Assembly (NCBI RefSeq): GCF_019042245.1
Contig: NZ_JAHQCX010000005.1
Span: 248,001 to 312,000, forward strand
Origin: Diplocloster modestus
Lineage (GTDB): Bacteria > Bacillota > Clostridia > Lachnospirales > Lachnospiraceae
Direction of reading: 5' to 3'
DNA: 64,000 nt
Every line of letters begins with the position of its first letter. The stretch's first letter is position 1. The notes beneath the pieces were generated by a model. That model worked only from the letters and a program-made list of their open reading frames with translations, did not search any database and had not been told where the DNA came from. The position numbers and the translations under genes were made by a program. Below, piece after piece: positions 8,485 through 18,109 of this stretch.

Positions 8485-9468
8485 CTACTGCCCCGACCGG
8501 ATCTCCTGCCGCATAAAGCAGACATAAGAGATAGCGAACACTATCATCGTCAGCGCCAGAAGCCACACCAGATGCGGCCAGACCAGAAGCAGGCTCTGCC
8601 CCAGAGGCAGGTAACCGGCCACAGCTCCGGACAGCTGATTGACCGTGATGACACTGACCGTCCGCACGCTGGGATTCAGGATCGTGGAAACCGCTTCACT
8701 ATAGAGATAATAGGGCGACAGCCGGTTCAGATTCTGATTCCAGGTATAGTTCTGCATAACCGTCTGCATGGATGTGGCGTTCTCTGTCGGGAACAGCCCG
8801 TTTGCTATAATTCCCGCCAGAAGGCCCATGAAAATAGCAAAGAAGAGCCATACCGCGATCACTGCCAGGGCGGACGTTGCCGCGTGCTTGCACAGCACGG
8901 AGAACAATATCGCCAGCGCCAGCCAGAAAGCGATATAAACTGTAGTATAGATCAGGAACACAAACAGCCTGACCAGTTCTTCCCCGCTCGGGGCGATCCC
9001 GGTACTGACCAGACCTGCGGTACCGATCAGAATTCCCATTGAGAAAACCATGATTACGATAACCGTATAACCGGCCAGGAATTTCCCGTTGATGACAGCG
9101 TCCCGGTAGATCGGCTGGGAGACCAGGCGGTTCAGAGTACCGCTGGTCCGCTCATTATTGATAGCATCAAAACCCAGAGTAAGTCCTACAAAGGGCCCCA
9201 GCAGCGCGATAAAGGATACAAAGGAGGGTATGGATTTCCCGCTGGTTGTAAATAATTTGAGGAAAATAAAATCACTGCTGTCCTTGACCGCATCCTGTAT
9301 TCCGGATAAGGCGCCGTAGAGGCTGGCAAGGCTCGTGATCAGGATCAGCAGCAGTATGATCAGGAACCTCTTGCTATGCATGTGATCCGCCATCTCTTTC
9401 CGGTAGAGCACCATCAGCCCGCTGCTTTTTCTTCCCGCGCCCGGGCCGCCCGTTTCTCTATTCGCCAT
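8485..9468 (-). CDS. ABC-2 type exporter permease
   Basis: Integral membrane permease of an ABC-2 exporter, about 327 residues. A short basic cytoplasmic N-terminus is followed by about six membrane segments; SKRFLIILLLILITSLASLYGA opens the first region and INNERTSGTLNRLVSQPIYRD is the characteristic cytoplasmic ABC-2 loop. ATG at 9468 overlaps the end of the ATPase gene by 11 bases, implying translational coupling. An alternative ATG at 9525 has a somewhat better ribosome site (GCAGGTC) and would overlap by 68 bases. It forms a transporter with the ATPase and the NEW3-domain protein upstream. Substrate unknown. Confidence 0.87.
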   Translation of the reverse strand: MANRETGGPGAGRKSSGLMVLYRKEMADHMHSKRFLIILLLILITSLASLYGALSGIQDAVKDSSDFIFLKLFTTSGKSIPSFVSFIALLGPFVGLTLGFDAINNERTSGTLNRLVSQPIYRDAVINGKFLAGYTVIVIMVFSMGILIGTAGLVSTGIAPSGEELVRLFVFLIYTTVYIAFWLALAILFSVLCKHAATSALAVIAVWLFFAIFMGLLAGIIANGLFPTENATSMQTVMQNYTWNQNLNRLSPYYLYSEAVSTILNPSVRTVSVITVNQLSGAVAGYLPLGQSLLLVWPHLVWLLALTMIVFAISYVCFMRQEIRSGQ

Positions 9469-10474
9469 CCTGCCGGCCCAGGGACATAATTTTCCGAATT
9501 TTCTTTTTGTTTCTATTGTCTCCATTTTTTTGACCTGCCTTCTCAAAATAGCGTCTGTAGATTTCATCCAGATCCTGACCGCATTGGCGTAAATGAAGCA
9601 GTTTATAACCATTTAGTACGACAATCCTGGAGATCTGTTCCCGGATATCCTGGTTCGAACGGATGATCATCCCCTCCGGGCCGTCCTCGATCTCTTCCAC
9701 TCCATATACGCTGCGAATCAGTTCCCGCAGCCGTTCATCCCCGGGTTCCGCCTTCATCTCCAACCGGTAATAACCGTCCTTCAGGATCTGCTTCCCCAGC
9801 TCTTCGATGCGTCCGCAGGCAATCAGATTCCCCTGAACGAATATCCCGACCCGGTCACAGACCTGCTGGATCTGATAGAGCTGATGAGAGGATATCATGA
9901 TCGTGCGTCTATCTTTATCCGCCAGCTCCCGGATCAGCACAAGCAGTTCGTGCATCCCTTCCGGATCGATGCCGTTGGTCGGCTCATCCAGGATGATGAC
10001 CTGAGGGTCCTTCATCAGGACATCCGCGATTCCCAGCCTCTGCTTCATCCCTTTCGAATAAGTTGCCGTTTTCTGGTCCGCCGCGGCGGTCATGCCGACT
10101 CTTTCAAGGAGCTGATCAATCCGTTCTTCCAGTTCGTGTTCCCCGACCCCGTTCAGCCGTCCCGTGAATCGCAGGTTTTCCCGGCCGGTCATGTCCGGGT
10201 AGAACCCTACGTTATCCGGCAGATAGCCTACGATCCGTTTTACCTCGATGGGATTCCTGGTACAGTCTTTTCCGTCGATAAAGGCCGTACCGCCGTTTGG
10301 CTCCGTCAGGCCCAGCAGCATCAGGGTTGTGGTTGTCTTGCCCGCCCCGTTGGGCCCCAGCAAGCCGAACACTTCTCCCCGGGCGACACTTAAGTTTAAT
10401 TGATTCACCGCCGCTTTTTCGCCATACTTTTTAGTCAGACCATTTATTTGTATGATCGCTTGATTATCAGCCAT
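9458..10474 (-). CDS. ABC exporter ATP-binding protein
   Basis: ATPase subunit of 338 residues. Walker A GPNGAGKTT is at residues 40-48, the signature YSKGMKQRLG at 139-148, and Walker B VIILDEPTNGID at 159-170. The C-terminal 100 residues beyond the nucleotide-binding core resemble the regulatory tail of CcmA/NatA-type exporters. The start at 10474 has GGGAGAAG upstream and lies 2 bases after the stop of the NEW3-domain gene, so the three genes form one operon. Confidence 0.95.
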   Translation of the reverse strand: MADNQAIIQINGLTKKYGEKAAVNQLNLSVARGEVFGLLGPNGAGKTTTTLMLLGLTEPNGGTAFIDGKDCTRNPIEVKRIVGYLPDNVGFYPDMTGRENLRFTGRLNGVGEHELEERIDQLLERVGMTAAADQKTATYSKGMKQRLGIADVLMKDPQVIILDEPTNGIDPEGMHELLVLIRELADKDRRTIMISSHQLYQIQQVCDRVGIFVQGNLIACGRIEELGKQILKDGYYRLEMKAEPGDERLRELIRSVYGVEEIEDGPEGMIIRSNQDIREQISRIVVLNGYKLLHLRQCGQDLDEIYRRYFEKAGQKNGDNRNKKKIRKIMSLGRQDGE

Positions 10475-10476
10475 AG

Positions 10477-11739
10477 CTATCTTCTCCCATATTTACGGAA
10501 CACATAAACCAGGCCGCCTGCCAGGGCAATAATGATAATAACTGCCACGAATCCCCATACCGTATGGGTCTTCACGGATACTCTTAAGTCCGCCTGGGCA
10601 GATGTCTCTGAACTGCCTGCACTGATGGAGGTGACATAATCACCGGTTATGGCGTCTGAGCCGGGAGTAATATAGGCAGTTACTTCCTGGGTGCTCCCGG
10701 CAGGCAGTGTCTCAACCGTCGGAGTTTCAAACCGGACATTCCATCCGTCCGGAGCGGATGAGGTCAGGTTCACATTCTGAAGATCCGCGCTGCCGTTATT
10801 GGTAATGGACAGGGTGACCGGCGTTTCCTTATTCGCATAGGCATCCAGGCTGAGCCTTCCGCTGGGTGTGGACAGGCTGAGATCATAGGTTCCTGTGATC
10901 GTCACCGTCAGATCCGTCGAAAGCGTCTCCCCCGCTGATGCCGCGGAGCAGGAGATCTTATAGTCACCGGCTGTGGCATTCGCCGCCGGGGTTACCGTAA
11001 TAGAGATCCCCTGGCTCTGTCCTGCCTCCACGTTCAGGCTGGCCACCTGATTCGTCTCACCGGAGGGTTTAAACTGCACCTGCCAGCCCTCGGGGGCCTG
11101 CGCAGACAGACTGTATGACTGATCAGTGGCTCCGTTATTGGCCAGGGTTGTATTAAAACTGAAACTGGTCGAAGGTGATCCCTGCAGTTCGGGATACTGG
11201 GAAGTGAAGCTGCTCTGTCCCACCGCGGCCTCATTTACATTTATCACAAGATCCATAGCGGATACGATCCCCTCGCCTGCGTCCGCCTGCAGGCTGATCG
11301 GATACGTGCCCTCCGCCACATCATCCGGTATTTTTACATTAAAGGTTACGGTGGCTCCCTCATCACCGGCGCTCACATGAACCCGGCTGACCTGATTACC
11401 TCCGCCGTTAAAATAGCCCTCCCATCCGTCCGGGATGGAAGTTACACTTAGATCCGCATTCAGAGGCGATCCGTGGGTATTCTGAAGAACTACGGAAAAG
11501 CTTAAGTTTTCTCCCGGTTTCGCAGTGATCCCCGGGTAGCTGGTACTCATCTCCAGGCCTCCTGCCGCCCAGGCTTTAAACGGCGAAGCAAGTAAAAATA
11601 CAGTCACTGCCATGGTCAGCAGAATAAAAAAACAAATCTTTCTATACACCGGCTGCCTGACATTCATCTGTTGGGCATGAGCGCGGGAATACCCGGACGG
11701 GCATAATTTTTCACGTGGATTTACTATTTCTTCTAACAT
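10477..11739 (-). CDS. NEW3-domain extracytoplasmic membrane protein of an ABC-2 exporter operon
   Basis: A surface-exposed protein of about 420 residues. A signal/anchor helix lies near residues 35-55, then three to four Ig-like beta domains of the NEW3 (COG1470) type, and one C-terminal membrane helix (VWGFVAVIIIIALAGGLVYV) followed by a short basic tail. Repeated pieces such as PDGWEGYF, PEGWQVQF and PDGWNVRF mark successive domains. ATG at 11739 is favoured over 11760 because GAGAGGAAGA is well placed before it. NEW3 proteins commonly travel with an ABC-2 ATPase and permease, as here. The function is unknown; it could be an external adaptor or partner of the exporter. Confidence 0.85.
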   Translation of the reverse strand: MLEEIVNPREKLCPSGYSRAHAQQMNVRQPVYRKICFFILLTMAVTVFLLASPFKAWAAGGLEMSTSYPGITAKPGENLSFSVVLQNTHGSPLNADLSVTSIPDGWEGYFNGGGNQVSRVHVSAGDEGATVTFNVKIPDDVAEGTYPISLQADAGEGIVSAMDLVINVNEAAVGQSSFTSQYPELQGSPSTSFSFNTTLANNGATDQSYSLSAQAPEGWQVQFKPSGETNQVASLNVEAGQSQGISITVTPAANATAGDYKISCSAASAGETLSTDLTVTITGTYDLSLSTPSGRLSLDAYANKETPVTLSITNNGSADLQNVNLTSSAPDGWNVRFETPTVETLPAGSTQEVTAYITPGSDAITGDYVTSISAGSSETSAQADLRVSVKTHTVWGFVAVIIIIALAGGLVYVFRKYGRR

Positions 11740-11965
11740 GTCATCTTCCTCTCCATCCATGATACTTTAAGGTTCGAACCTGTCTCCTTTTTGTTTCCAG
11801 TTACCTAAACGGGTTTGACCGTTTTCTGTAATCTGCTTTGGCCTCAGCTGATACCAATATTTTACAAATTTTTTATGATCATATTATGTTTAAATTGTCA
11901 AAATTTTGTGTTCAACCATAGAATCTGGTGGCAGTTTGCTGGAATCCTCTCTCAGCAAACTCACC

Positions 11966-12002
11966 AAAAAGGGTGTGAAGTATCAATACTTTCACACCCT
12001 TT
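11966..12002 (-). terminator. Rho-independent terminator of the galactan locus minus-strand genes
   Basis: On the minus strand AAAGGGTGTGAAAGTAT pairs with ATACTTCACACCCTTT around a short loop, followed by TTTTTGG. It lies just past the stop of the GH35-like gene at 12015. Confidence 0.85.
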
Positions 12003-12014
12003 CGAAGCACAAAT

Positions 12015-13595
12015 TTAAAATTCATAATACAAAGCCTTTACTATTGTCGGCTTTTCCTCCATTCGGATATATTGTTCATCCCCATTCAATCGCATATAGG
12101 TAATCCAATTACCGGTCTCATCATACGTACCTTTTTCCAATGATAAAAAATCCAACTGCTTGCTTATATTTACAGTTTCCGGATAAGCTCTATATCCATA
12201 ACCGATAAAGATCAATTCATTTTCGCTATTTTGAATTACGATCCCCGCGCCTGGGATGAATTCGTTATCATCATGGATTTGATGATAAAATTCAACGGAT
12301 ATCTGATATTTCCCCAGTCTCACATGTTTCGTCATATGACCGCAATTTTGTGTAAATCCTATCATTTTATCTGTTCCGTAGAATTTTGTAATAATCGGCA
12401 TCATATTTCCAAGCAGCTTATAACTTTTTGACAGAAACTCCTTTACCGCTTCACCGGATACATTCTTATCATTCGGATTGGTATGTATGATCTGCGTGAT
12501 AAACGATTTATCCTCACCGATACTTTCCGCTCCAAACGGTGCGTAGCATAATGTATGATAGGTACCTACGGCCGTATACAAATTAGCAGCTGCCCATTTA
12601 TCCCTGCGGGTTTCCGGTATAAACAGCGGGTTATCGCTTCTCGTGTATAAGCCCGCAGTTTTTTCAAACTGAAATGTATAGATATCCGGACATAATACAT
12701 CTAAATCAGGAGCTGCGCACTTCCACACATCCAGCATCTCCGGCAATGGCCCGCCGCTTGGATAAAAGCCTGGCCTTTCATCATCAAATTCTTTCTGCCA
12801 GGCATTTGTAAACATTGGCAGCGCATAGCACTCTTTACCGGATTCCGCCAGTTTGTTAATATGCAGCGCATAGTGCCAGCACATAAATGCTTCATCCGCA
12901 TATTTTTTAAAAACATTGCGCCATGACTGGTCAGACGTATCTTCATAATCAATTATTACACTGCTTAAGCCATTACTTCCTGCATTTTTGATAGATCTCA
13001 GTAATTCATCAGGAACATTTTCATTAAATTCTTTATCCGCACCGGATGAAAAATCTCTGGCTGAACCTAAAACACCGACTTCGTTTTCAACTTGCACCGC
13101 TATAACGGTCTGTTCATCAGCGTCAAACTCCTTTACATATTTTATAAAATTAGTAAAGGAATTAAGCTCCGCTGATAAAAGATGACTCTGGAACATGCTT
13201 AGAATTCTCGTTTTCACTCCATGTTCGTCTTCCGTTCTTGGAAATCTTTTTAAATCAGTCTTGACCCAATTGGGAGCATAAGTCGAAAGTCCATTTTTCC
13301 AGCTTCCAAACCATAGTAAGACTAATTTCATATTTTGACTTCTTGCATCTGATATTAATTGTTCTACCAGATTAAAATCAAAATGATTTTCCTGCGGCTC
13401 AATGAACTCCCAGTAAACCGGGGCTAAAACCGTATTACAATTTAATTCCCTTACCTTTCTCCACACCTGCTGCATATATTTACGTGAGGTACATGCGGAG
13501 TTATGTACCTCTGCGGCTAACATTATATAAGGCCGGCCGCTTACCAGAAAGGAAAAACCGCTGTTTATTTTATCGATTCTGGGCAAACTTTCCAT
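12015..13595 (-). CDS. GH35-like beta-galactosidase with DUF5597-type C-terminus
   Basis: A 526-residue glycosidase without a signal peptide. The N-terminal TIM barrel starts with the GH35/42-clan pattern (PYIMLAAEVHNSA, then NTVLAPVYWEFIEPQENHFDF). The proposed acid/base Glu is in VQVENEVG, and the nucleophile Glu is probably in LFIPETRRD near residue 330. The C-terminal 150 residues match the beta-rich DUF5597-type module by arrangement. The start at 13595 is set by GGAGGTAAAT. It closes the LacI/ABC-importer gene run, so it likely hydrolyses imported galacto-oligosaccharides. The exact linkage is unknown. Confidence 0.82.
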   Translation of the reverse strand: MESLPRIDKINSGFSFLVSGRPYIMLAAEVHNSACTSRKYMQQVWRKVRELNCNTVLAPVYWEFIEPQENHFDFNLVEQLISDARSQNMKLVLLWFGSWKNGLSTYAPNWVKTDLKRFPRTEDEHGVKTRILSMFQSHLLSAELNSFTNFIKYVKEFDADEQTVIAVQVENEVGVLGSARDFSSGADKEFNENVPDELLRSIKNAGSNGLSSVIIDYEDTSDQSWRNVFKKYADEAFMCWHYALHINKLAESGKECYALPMFTNAWQKEFDDERPGFYPSGGPLPEMLDVWKCAAPDLDVLCPDIYTFQFEKTAGLYTRSDNPLFIPETRRDKWAAANLYTAVGTYHTLCYAPFGAESIGEDKSFITQIIHTNPNDKNVSGEAVKEFLSKSYKLLGNMMPIITKFYGTDKMIGFTQNCGHMTKHVRLGKYQISVEFYHQIHDDNEFIPGAGIVIQNSENELIFIGYGYRAYPETVNISKQLDFLSLEKGTYDETGNWITYMRLNGDEQYIRMEEKPTIVKALYYEF

Positions 13596-13627
13596 ATTTA
13601 CCTCCAGTGCCGCATTTACTGCAGCTC
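13596..13627 (-). promoter_or_regulatory. Hairpin plus Shine-Dalgarno module, copy A
   Basis: On the minus strand GCTGCAGTAAATGCGGC forms a 6-bp stem with loop GTAAA, and is followed by ACTGGAGGT just before the start at 13595. The stem differs from other copies but still pairs (a G-U replaces a G-C). Related modules are at 22805, 32555, 34741 and 34806. Confidence 0.7.
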
Positions 13628-13678
13628 AATTACAGATTTAGGCAGAATATTTTTTGGTTCCACCTATTCCTCCCAAAA

Positions 13679-14698
13679 TCATTTTTGTAATTGTGTTGTG
13701 CCTCTGACAATCAAGTCTGTTTGAACGGCTATTTTAGTATTGTAATCCATGGTATCCACATTCTGTATCGCATCCACGATTGCCTTGGAATATTCTTTAT
13801 AATTACAAGCTATTGTCGTAATACCCGGATAAATAAACTGCGATATGTCAAGATTATCGTATCCCACAATCGCGATATCTTTCGGAATACTCATATTATT
13901 TTTGTATGCCTCGCTTAACACTCCTGTCGCGACCAGATCATTAATGCATATGATGGCCTGCGGTAATTTATCGCACTTTAACATTTCCTGCATAGCGATA
14001 TTGCCGCCCTCTACCGAGTAATCACTTTCAATAATTTCTCTGCGTATGTTTATCCCATACTTTTCAGCATTATCTATGATCTCTTCCCGTCTTTTTATAG
14101 TAGTTCTGACATTGGAATATCCACCCAGCAGCACGACATCCCGGTAGCCTAAGCCGGATAAATGTTCTAATAGTTTATTACTGCTTTTTTGCTGCTCCTG
14201 ATATATTTGTATGCAGCCTAAATTAGGCACGTCAACGCATGAGATAACCGGTATCTTCTTATTTACCTCTTCTATTTCACACAGATATTTTTTATTGCTC
14301 TCGATATCATCAAGACGCCCGCCCATAAATACAATCGCCCGGACATTCGCGGATATAAATGCATCCAGGATATTGCTCTCCAGGCGTTTATCTGATTCTG
14401 AATTACATAACATCAGGGTGTAGCCTTGCTTTTGGGCAATAAGCTCTGTCTCGTAAAATAGTTGTGCATAATAGGGACTGTTAATATGAGGAACAATAAA
14501 TCCTACTGTATTTGATTTACTGGACTGCAAAGCTTTCGCAATCAGATTCGGTTTATAATCGTATTTTTCAATCAGATCTAAAACTTTTTTCTTCTTGTCA
14601 TTATTAACTTTTCCCGTATTATTGATGATTCTGGACACCGTAGCTGTTGAAACATTCGCTAGTTTCGCAATTTCAACAATAGTTATCTTCTCACTCAT
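13679..14698 (-). CDS. LacI-family transcriptional regulator of the galactan locus
   Basis: A 339-residue regulator. The N-terminal LacI helix-turn-helix is at residues 5-50 (TIVEIAKLANVSTATVSRIIN) and the hinge follows near NLIAKALQSSKSNTVGFIVP. The C-terminal part is a periplasmic-binding-like effector domain. It lies between the GH35-like gene and the importer permeases. Its most likely site is the perfect palindrome TGTAAACGTTTACA at 18019-18032 between the binding-protein gene and the GH30 gene, which fits LacI operators with a central CG. The effector is probably a galactan-derived sugar; this is inference. Confidence 0.92.
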   Translation of the reverse strand: MSEKITIVEIAKLANVSTATVSRIINNTGKVNNDKKKKVLDLIEKYDYKPNLIAKALQSSKSNTVGFIVPHINSPYYAQLFYETELIAQKQGYTLMLCNSESDKRLESNILDAFISANVRAIVFMGGRLDDIESNKKYLCEIEEVNKKIPVISCVDVPNLGCIQIYQEQQKSSNKLLEHLSGLGYRDVVLLGGYSNVRTTIKRREEIIDNAEKYGINIRREIIESDYSVEGGNIAMQEMLKCDKLPQAIICINDLVATGVLSEAYKNNMSIPKDIAIVGYDNLDISQFIYPGITTIACNYKEYSKAIVDAIQNVDTMDYNTKIAVQTDLIVRGTTQLQK

Positions 14699-14707
14699 GA
14701 AAATATC

Positions 14708-15550
14708 TTATCCTTTCAATCCACTGTTCACAATGCCTTTAATAAAATATTTTTGGAAACATACGTATAGTATAATAATCGGCAATACCGTAAGCAATGA
14801 CATCGCCATAACCGGACCTTGATCAAGAGCATCTTTGTATCCGCTGATGGATGAATTTAAAAATACCAAGCCCACAGCCAATGTATATTTCGATTGGTCA
14901 TTTAAAAATATGACAGGTCCAAAGTAGTCGTTCCATGTCCACACAAACATAAAAATACCTACTACAAATAAAATTGCTTTTGAATTGGGTATCACTATTT
15001 TAAATAATATATTTAATTCACTGCATCCATCTATTCTCGACGCCTCCTCTATTTCTTTTGGAAAGGTTTTAAAGAACTGATGTAACAAAAATATACTAAA
15101 AGCACTCCCCGCCAGGATATTCGGCAATACCAACGGTACAATCGTATTGATCAGCTTCAATTTTGCATAAATACTATATAAAGGTATAATCGTTACGAAA
15201 TATGGCACCATCATGGTGGACATCAGCAGTGCGAACCAAAAGCCTTTCAGACGGGCATCATATTTTGCAAACCCGTAAGCGACCAGAGTCGTACTGATTA
15301 ATGTGCCGAATATATTTAACAAAGTTATTATACTACTATTTTTAAAATATGTAAAAAAATCACTCTTCGTAAAAATATATTCAAAAGACCTAAGCGTGGC
15401 AGGTGACGGAATTAATTCCGGCGGATATTTTACTATTTGCTCTGTGCTCATCAAAGAGGTAGATAACATCCAGACAAACGGCAGCAAAAATATCGCACCT
15501 AAAACAATACATATTAAAATCCAAATTCCAAATCTACTCTTTTTTAACAT
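14708..15550 (-). CDS. Carbohydrate ABC transporter permease, MalG type (CUT1)
   Basis: A 280-residue membrane permease with six helices. The cytoplasmic EAA loop EIEEASRIDGCSELNILFKI is near residues 170-190 and the family C-terminus ends in QKYFIKGIVNSGLKG. It pairs with the MalF-type permease directly upstream (22 bases apart). No importer ATPase is encoded nearby; CUT1 systems in Firmicutes often share an MsmK/MsiK ATPase encoded elsewhere. Confidence 0.95.
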   Translation of the reverse strand: MLKKSRFGIWILICIVLGAIFLLPFVWMLSTSLMSTEQIVKYPPELIPSPATLRSFEYIFTKSDFFTYFKNSSIITLLNIFGTLISTTLVAYGFAKYDARLKGFWFALLMSTMMVPYFVTIIPLYSIYAKLKLINTIVPLVLPNILAGSAFSIFLLHQFFKTFPKEIEEASRIDGCSELNILFKIVIPNSKAILFVVGIFMFVWTWNDYFGPVIFLNDQSKYTLAVGLVFLNSSISGYKDALDQGPVMAMSLLTVLPIIILYVCFQKYFIKGIVNSGLKG

Positions 15551-15572
15551 AAGTAACGATCTCCCGCCTTTC

Positions 15573-16451
15573 CTAATCTTCGTAATTCATACGCTTTTCC
15601 AACGATTTTAATATAAACATACTGATGAATAATATAATCAAAAACATGATCCAGGCAAGAGATGCGGCGTATCCGAATCTGCCAAAGCTAAAACCGCTGT
15701 CATAGATATACATTCCATACATATAAGTTTTTTTGAACGGTCCCCCGCCTGTCATAATTAATGGCTGCACAAATATCTGAAAAGCGTTTATAATTCCCAT
15801 AACCAGATTGAATACGAAAACATTCGAAATTAAGGGCAGTGTTATTTTAAAGAAGCATTTCATACTGCCTGCTCCATCAATTTTTGCGGCTTCATAATAG
15901 GAGACAGGTATTTGTTTAATACCGGCCAAAAATATCAGCATTTGTGAACCGCAGAATATCAAATTAACCAACACAAGCGCGGTCATTGCCCACTTTGAAT
16001 CTGTTAACCAATTGGGTCCCTGTATCCCAAAAAACGATAAAATATAATTGAGCAGACCGCCTTCCCCTTTCAGCAAAAACTTTGCGACCGTAAATACTGC
16101 GGCTCCTGCCGCTACGGACGGAAAATAGAAGACGATTTGAAAGAAATTACTTGCTTTCGATTCTTTGGAAAGCAAAAATGCTATGATTAAAGCCAGCGTC
16201 AAACTTGTCGGCACTGCTATGATTGCGTATTGAAAAGAATTAATCAGACTTTTTATAAATAAATCATCATGGAATAAGATGTCCGTATAATTTTGCAGGC
16301 CTATAAAATTCGGCGCCGCGCTTCCGCTATATTGTGTCAGTGACAGATATAAAGAATAGATTAACGGTATAAAAGTCAATAGAAAAAATCCCGCTAACCA
16401 CGGGGAAATAAACATGTAAAAATATTTTGCTTCTTTTCTTCTAGATTTCAT
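15573..16451 (-). CDS. Carbohydrate ABC transporter permease, MalF type (CUT1)
   Basis: About 292 residues with six membrane segments. The N-terminus YFYMFISPWLAGFFLLTFIP is typical of MalF/UgpA permeases in Firmicutes, and the EAA loop YYEAAKIDGAGSMKCFFKIT lies near residue 200. ATG at 16451 is used in place of 16472 because GGGATGG precedes it at usual distance and the extra residues are not conserved-looking. It acts with the MalG-type partner and the lipoprotein upstream. Confidence 0.93.
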   Translation of the reverse strand: MKSRRKEAKYFYMFISPWLAGFFLLTFIPLIYSLYLSLTQYSGSAAPNFIGLQNYTDILFHDDLFIKSLINSFQYAIIAVPTSLTLALIIAFLLSKESKASNFFQIVFYFPSVAAGAAVFTVAKFLLKGEGGLLNYILSFFGIQGPNWLTDSKWAMTALVLVNLIFCGSQMLIFLAGIKQIPVSYYEAAKIDGAGSMKCFFKITLPLISNVFVFNLVMGIINAFQIFVQPLIMTGGGPFKKTYMYGMYIYDSGFSFGRFGYAASLAWIMFLIILFISMFILKSLEKRMNYED

Positions 16452-16547
16452 ATATAACCATCCCAGTATCATAATGGTGTAGTCAGGAAAGACTACTCAG
16501 TTAGTAAATTTCTAAATCAGTCATACCCGTAACACAGGCCTGAGGCC

Positions 16548-16581
16548 TTCAGAAACTGCAGCCACCGCAGCAGCTTCTGAA
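16548..16581 (-). promoter_or_regulatory. Intercistronic hairpin between binding protein and permeases
   Basis: TTCAGAAGCTGC pairs with GCAGTTTCTGAA over 12 bp (one G-U) around a 10-base loop. No uridine run follows. Such hairpins after a binding-protein gene commonly protect the upstream message and lower permease expression; that use here is inferred. Confidence 0.7.
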
Positions 16582-16625
16582 ACCTCTGCCTAATCAGAAT
16601 ATTACAGACTACCGACAAAATCAGA

Positions 16626-17978
16626 TTATTCTTCTTTCATCCGGTCTAATTTTAATTGACCCTTCGTCTGTATATTTTCTAATGTAGTATCTATATCCTG
16701 TTCCCCCGCAAACAGTAATTCTAATTCATATTTTATAATTTCATCCTGTATTTCATTGAGAACCACACCGTCTACCGCATAATCAAGCGCATCGTAAAAT
16801 ACGGCTTTGTTAAACGGCTTCCAGCCTTCCGGTATCGTATTCATGAATTCACTGTCCTCACTGATCGATTTCAGAGCAGGTAAACCAATGAGTTCCATTT
16901 CGCCCTGTACCTTATCCTGTGCAGACATATAGCTTATGTATTCCCAGCATTCATCTTTATAAGGTGTATCTGCCGACATACCGATTGCGGTAGTCCACAG
17001 CGGAGACCTCCATTGTCCATAAGTAGAATTCGTCGGAAATGTTACGATATCCCATTCGAAGTTATCACCGATTGCCTGGTTGAAGCTTGCCATATCCCAG
17101 GAAGCCCCTATTGTCATTGCAAATTTGCCGTTTTCGAATGTTCCGCCAACATCAGCAGCCATGGTCGGAGTCGGTGATACTTTATGCACCTGGTATAGGT
17201 CCGTGATATACTGGACGCCATCTCTGAATCCCTGGGTATCCGCAGTCATAGTTCCGGTTTCCCAATCCCAGGCTTTGTAGCCGTCATATAAGTTTCTGGC
17301 CAGTGAATATGCCCACCAGGATGAAAAATCTACTCCCCAAACCTTGTCATCGCCCTCGCCTTTTGTCAGCGCTTTTGCAGCTGCTAAAAATTCTTCATCC
17401 GTCCAATCATTTGTCGGAAGCGGAATATTGTTCTCCTCGAACATAGTCTTGTTGTAGATAATGAACCCGGAATTAAAGGAGGTCGGCGCGGCGTAGACAC
17501 TTCCATTATAAGACAATCCGGACATTAAACTGTCAACCCAGGCATCCTGTAATCCATCTTTTTCGATGTAAGAATCCAATGGAGCAAGTAATCCATCCTT
17601 GAAGTATTCACCTCCGAAGTCTCCGGCTATCTGTACCAGATCGGCTAAGGTCCCGGATGAAATCTGTACCGTTAGTTTCTCATGGAAACCTTCCGGGATC
17701 GCTTCCAGGTTCACATGGATTTTATCATTTTCCGCGTTGAACTCTTCCGTCCACTGTGTTTTTCTATCAATTTCCTCCTGATTTCCCCATAACAAAAATC
17801 TTAATTCCACTTTTTCATTCCCTGAATCGGCAGCGCTCGCACTGCTATCTTTTTCCTCTGTCTTGCTATCCGTAGTATTTGTCTCTTTTGTTTGATCTGC
17901 TGATGAGCCACACGCCGATAACGCCAGCATCATGGCTGCTGCGATCATAAATACCTTCATTTTTTTAAATCGTGACAT
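16626..17978 (-). CDS. Sugar ABC transporter substrate-binding lipoprotein, SBP family 1
   Basis: Extracellular oligosaccharide-binding lipoprotein of about 450 residues. The signal ends in a LSAC lipobox near residue 24, followed by a Ser/Thr/Glu-rich linker. The fold has family marks such as VELRFLLWGNQEEIDRKTQW and later NKTMFEENNIPLPTNDWTDE and KFAMTIGASWD. The start at 17978 is chosen because GGAGGT lies 7 bases before it; upstream ATGs lack spacing. First gene of the importer run, divergent from the GH30 gene across the LacI operator. Confidence 0.93.
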   Translation of the reverse strand: MSRFKKMKVFMIAAAMMLALSACGSSADQTKETNTTDSKTEEKDSSASAADSGNEKVELRFLLWGNQEEIDRKTQWTEEFNAENDKIHVNLEAIPEGFHEKLTVQISSGTLADLVQIAGDFGGEYFKDGLLAPLDSYIEKDGLQDAWVDSLMSGLSYNGSVYAAPTSFNSGFIIYNKTMFEENNIPLPTNDWTDEEFLAAAKALTKGEGDDKVWGVDFSSWWAYSLARNLYDGYKAWDWETGTMTADTQGFRDGVQYITDLYQVHKVSPTPTMAADVGGTFENGKFAMTIGASWDMASFNQAIGDNFEWDIVTFPTNSTYGQWRSPLWTTAIGMSADTPYKDECWEYISYMSAQDKVQGEMELIGLPALKSISEDSEFMNTIPEGWKPFNKAVFYDALDYAVDGVVLNEIQDEIIKYELELLFAGEQDIDTTLENIQTKGQLKLDRMKEE

Positions 17979-18018
17979 TGACATGACCTCCATTATATAG
18001 TATAATTTTACCAGGATT

Positions 18019-18032
18019 TGTAAACGTTTACA
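18019..18032. promoter_or_regulatory. LacI-family operator between importer and GH30 gene
   Basis: TGTAAACGTTTACA is a perfect 14-bp palindrome with the central CG step typical of LacI-family sites. It lies 40 bases upstream of the importer start and 77 bases upstream of the GH30 start. A TTTACA in its right half could also serve as the -35 of the importer promoter, with TACTAT 16 bases on as the -10. The regulator at 13679-14698 is the obvious candidate; CcpA is an alternative. Confidence 0.75.
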
Positions 18033-18109
18033 TTGTAGCATAGAAATTTTCAGGTGTCAATAAGCATTGTCAAAATGTATGAAATGCATATTAAAAGGAG
18101 GGTTCTATT

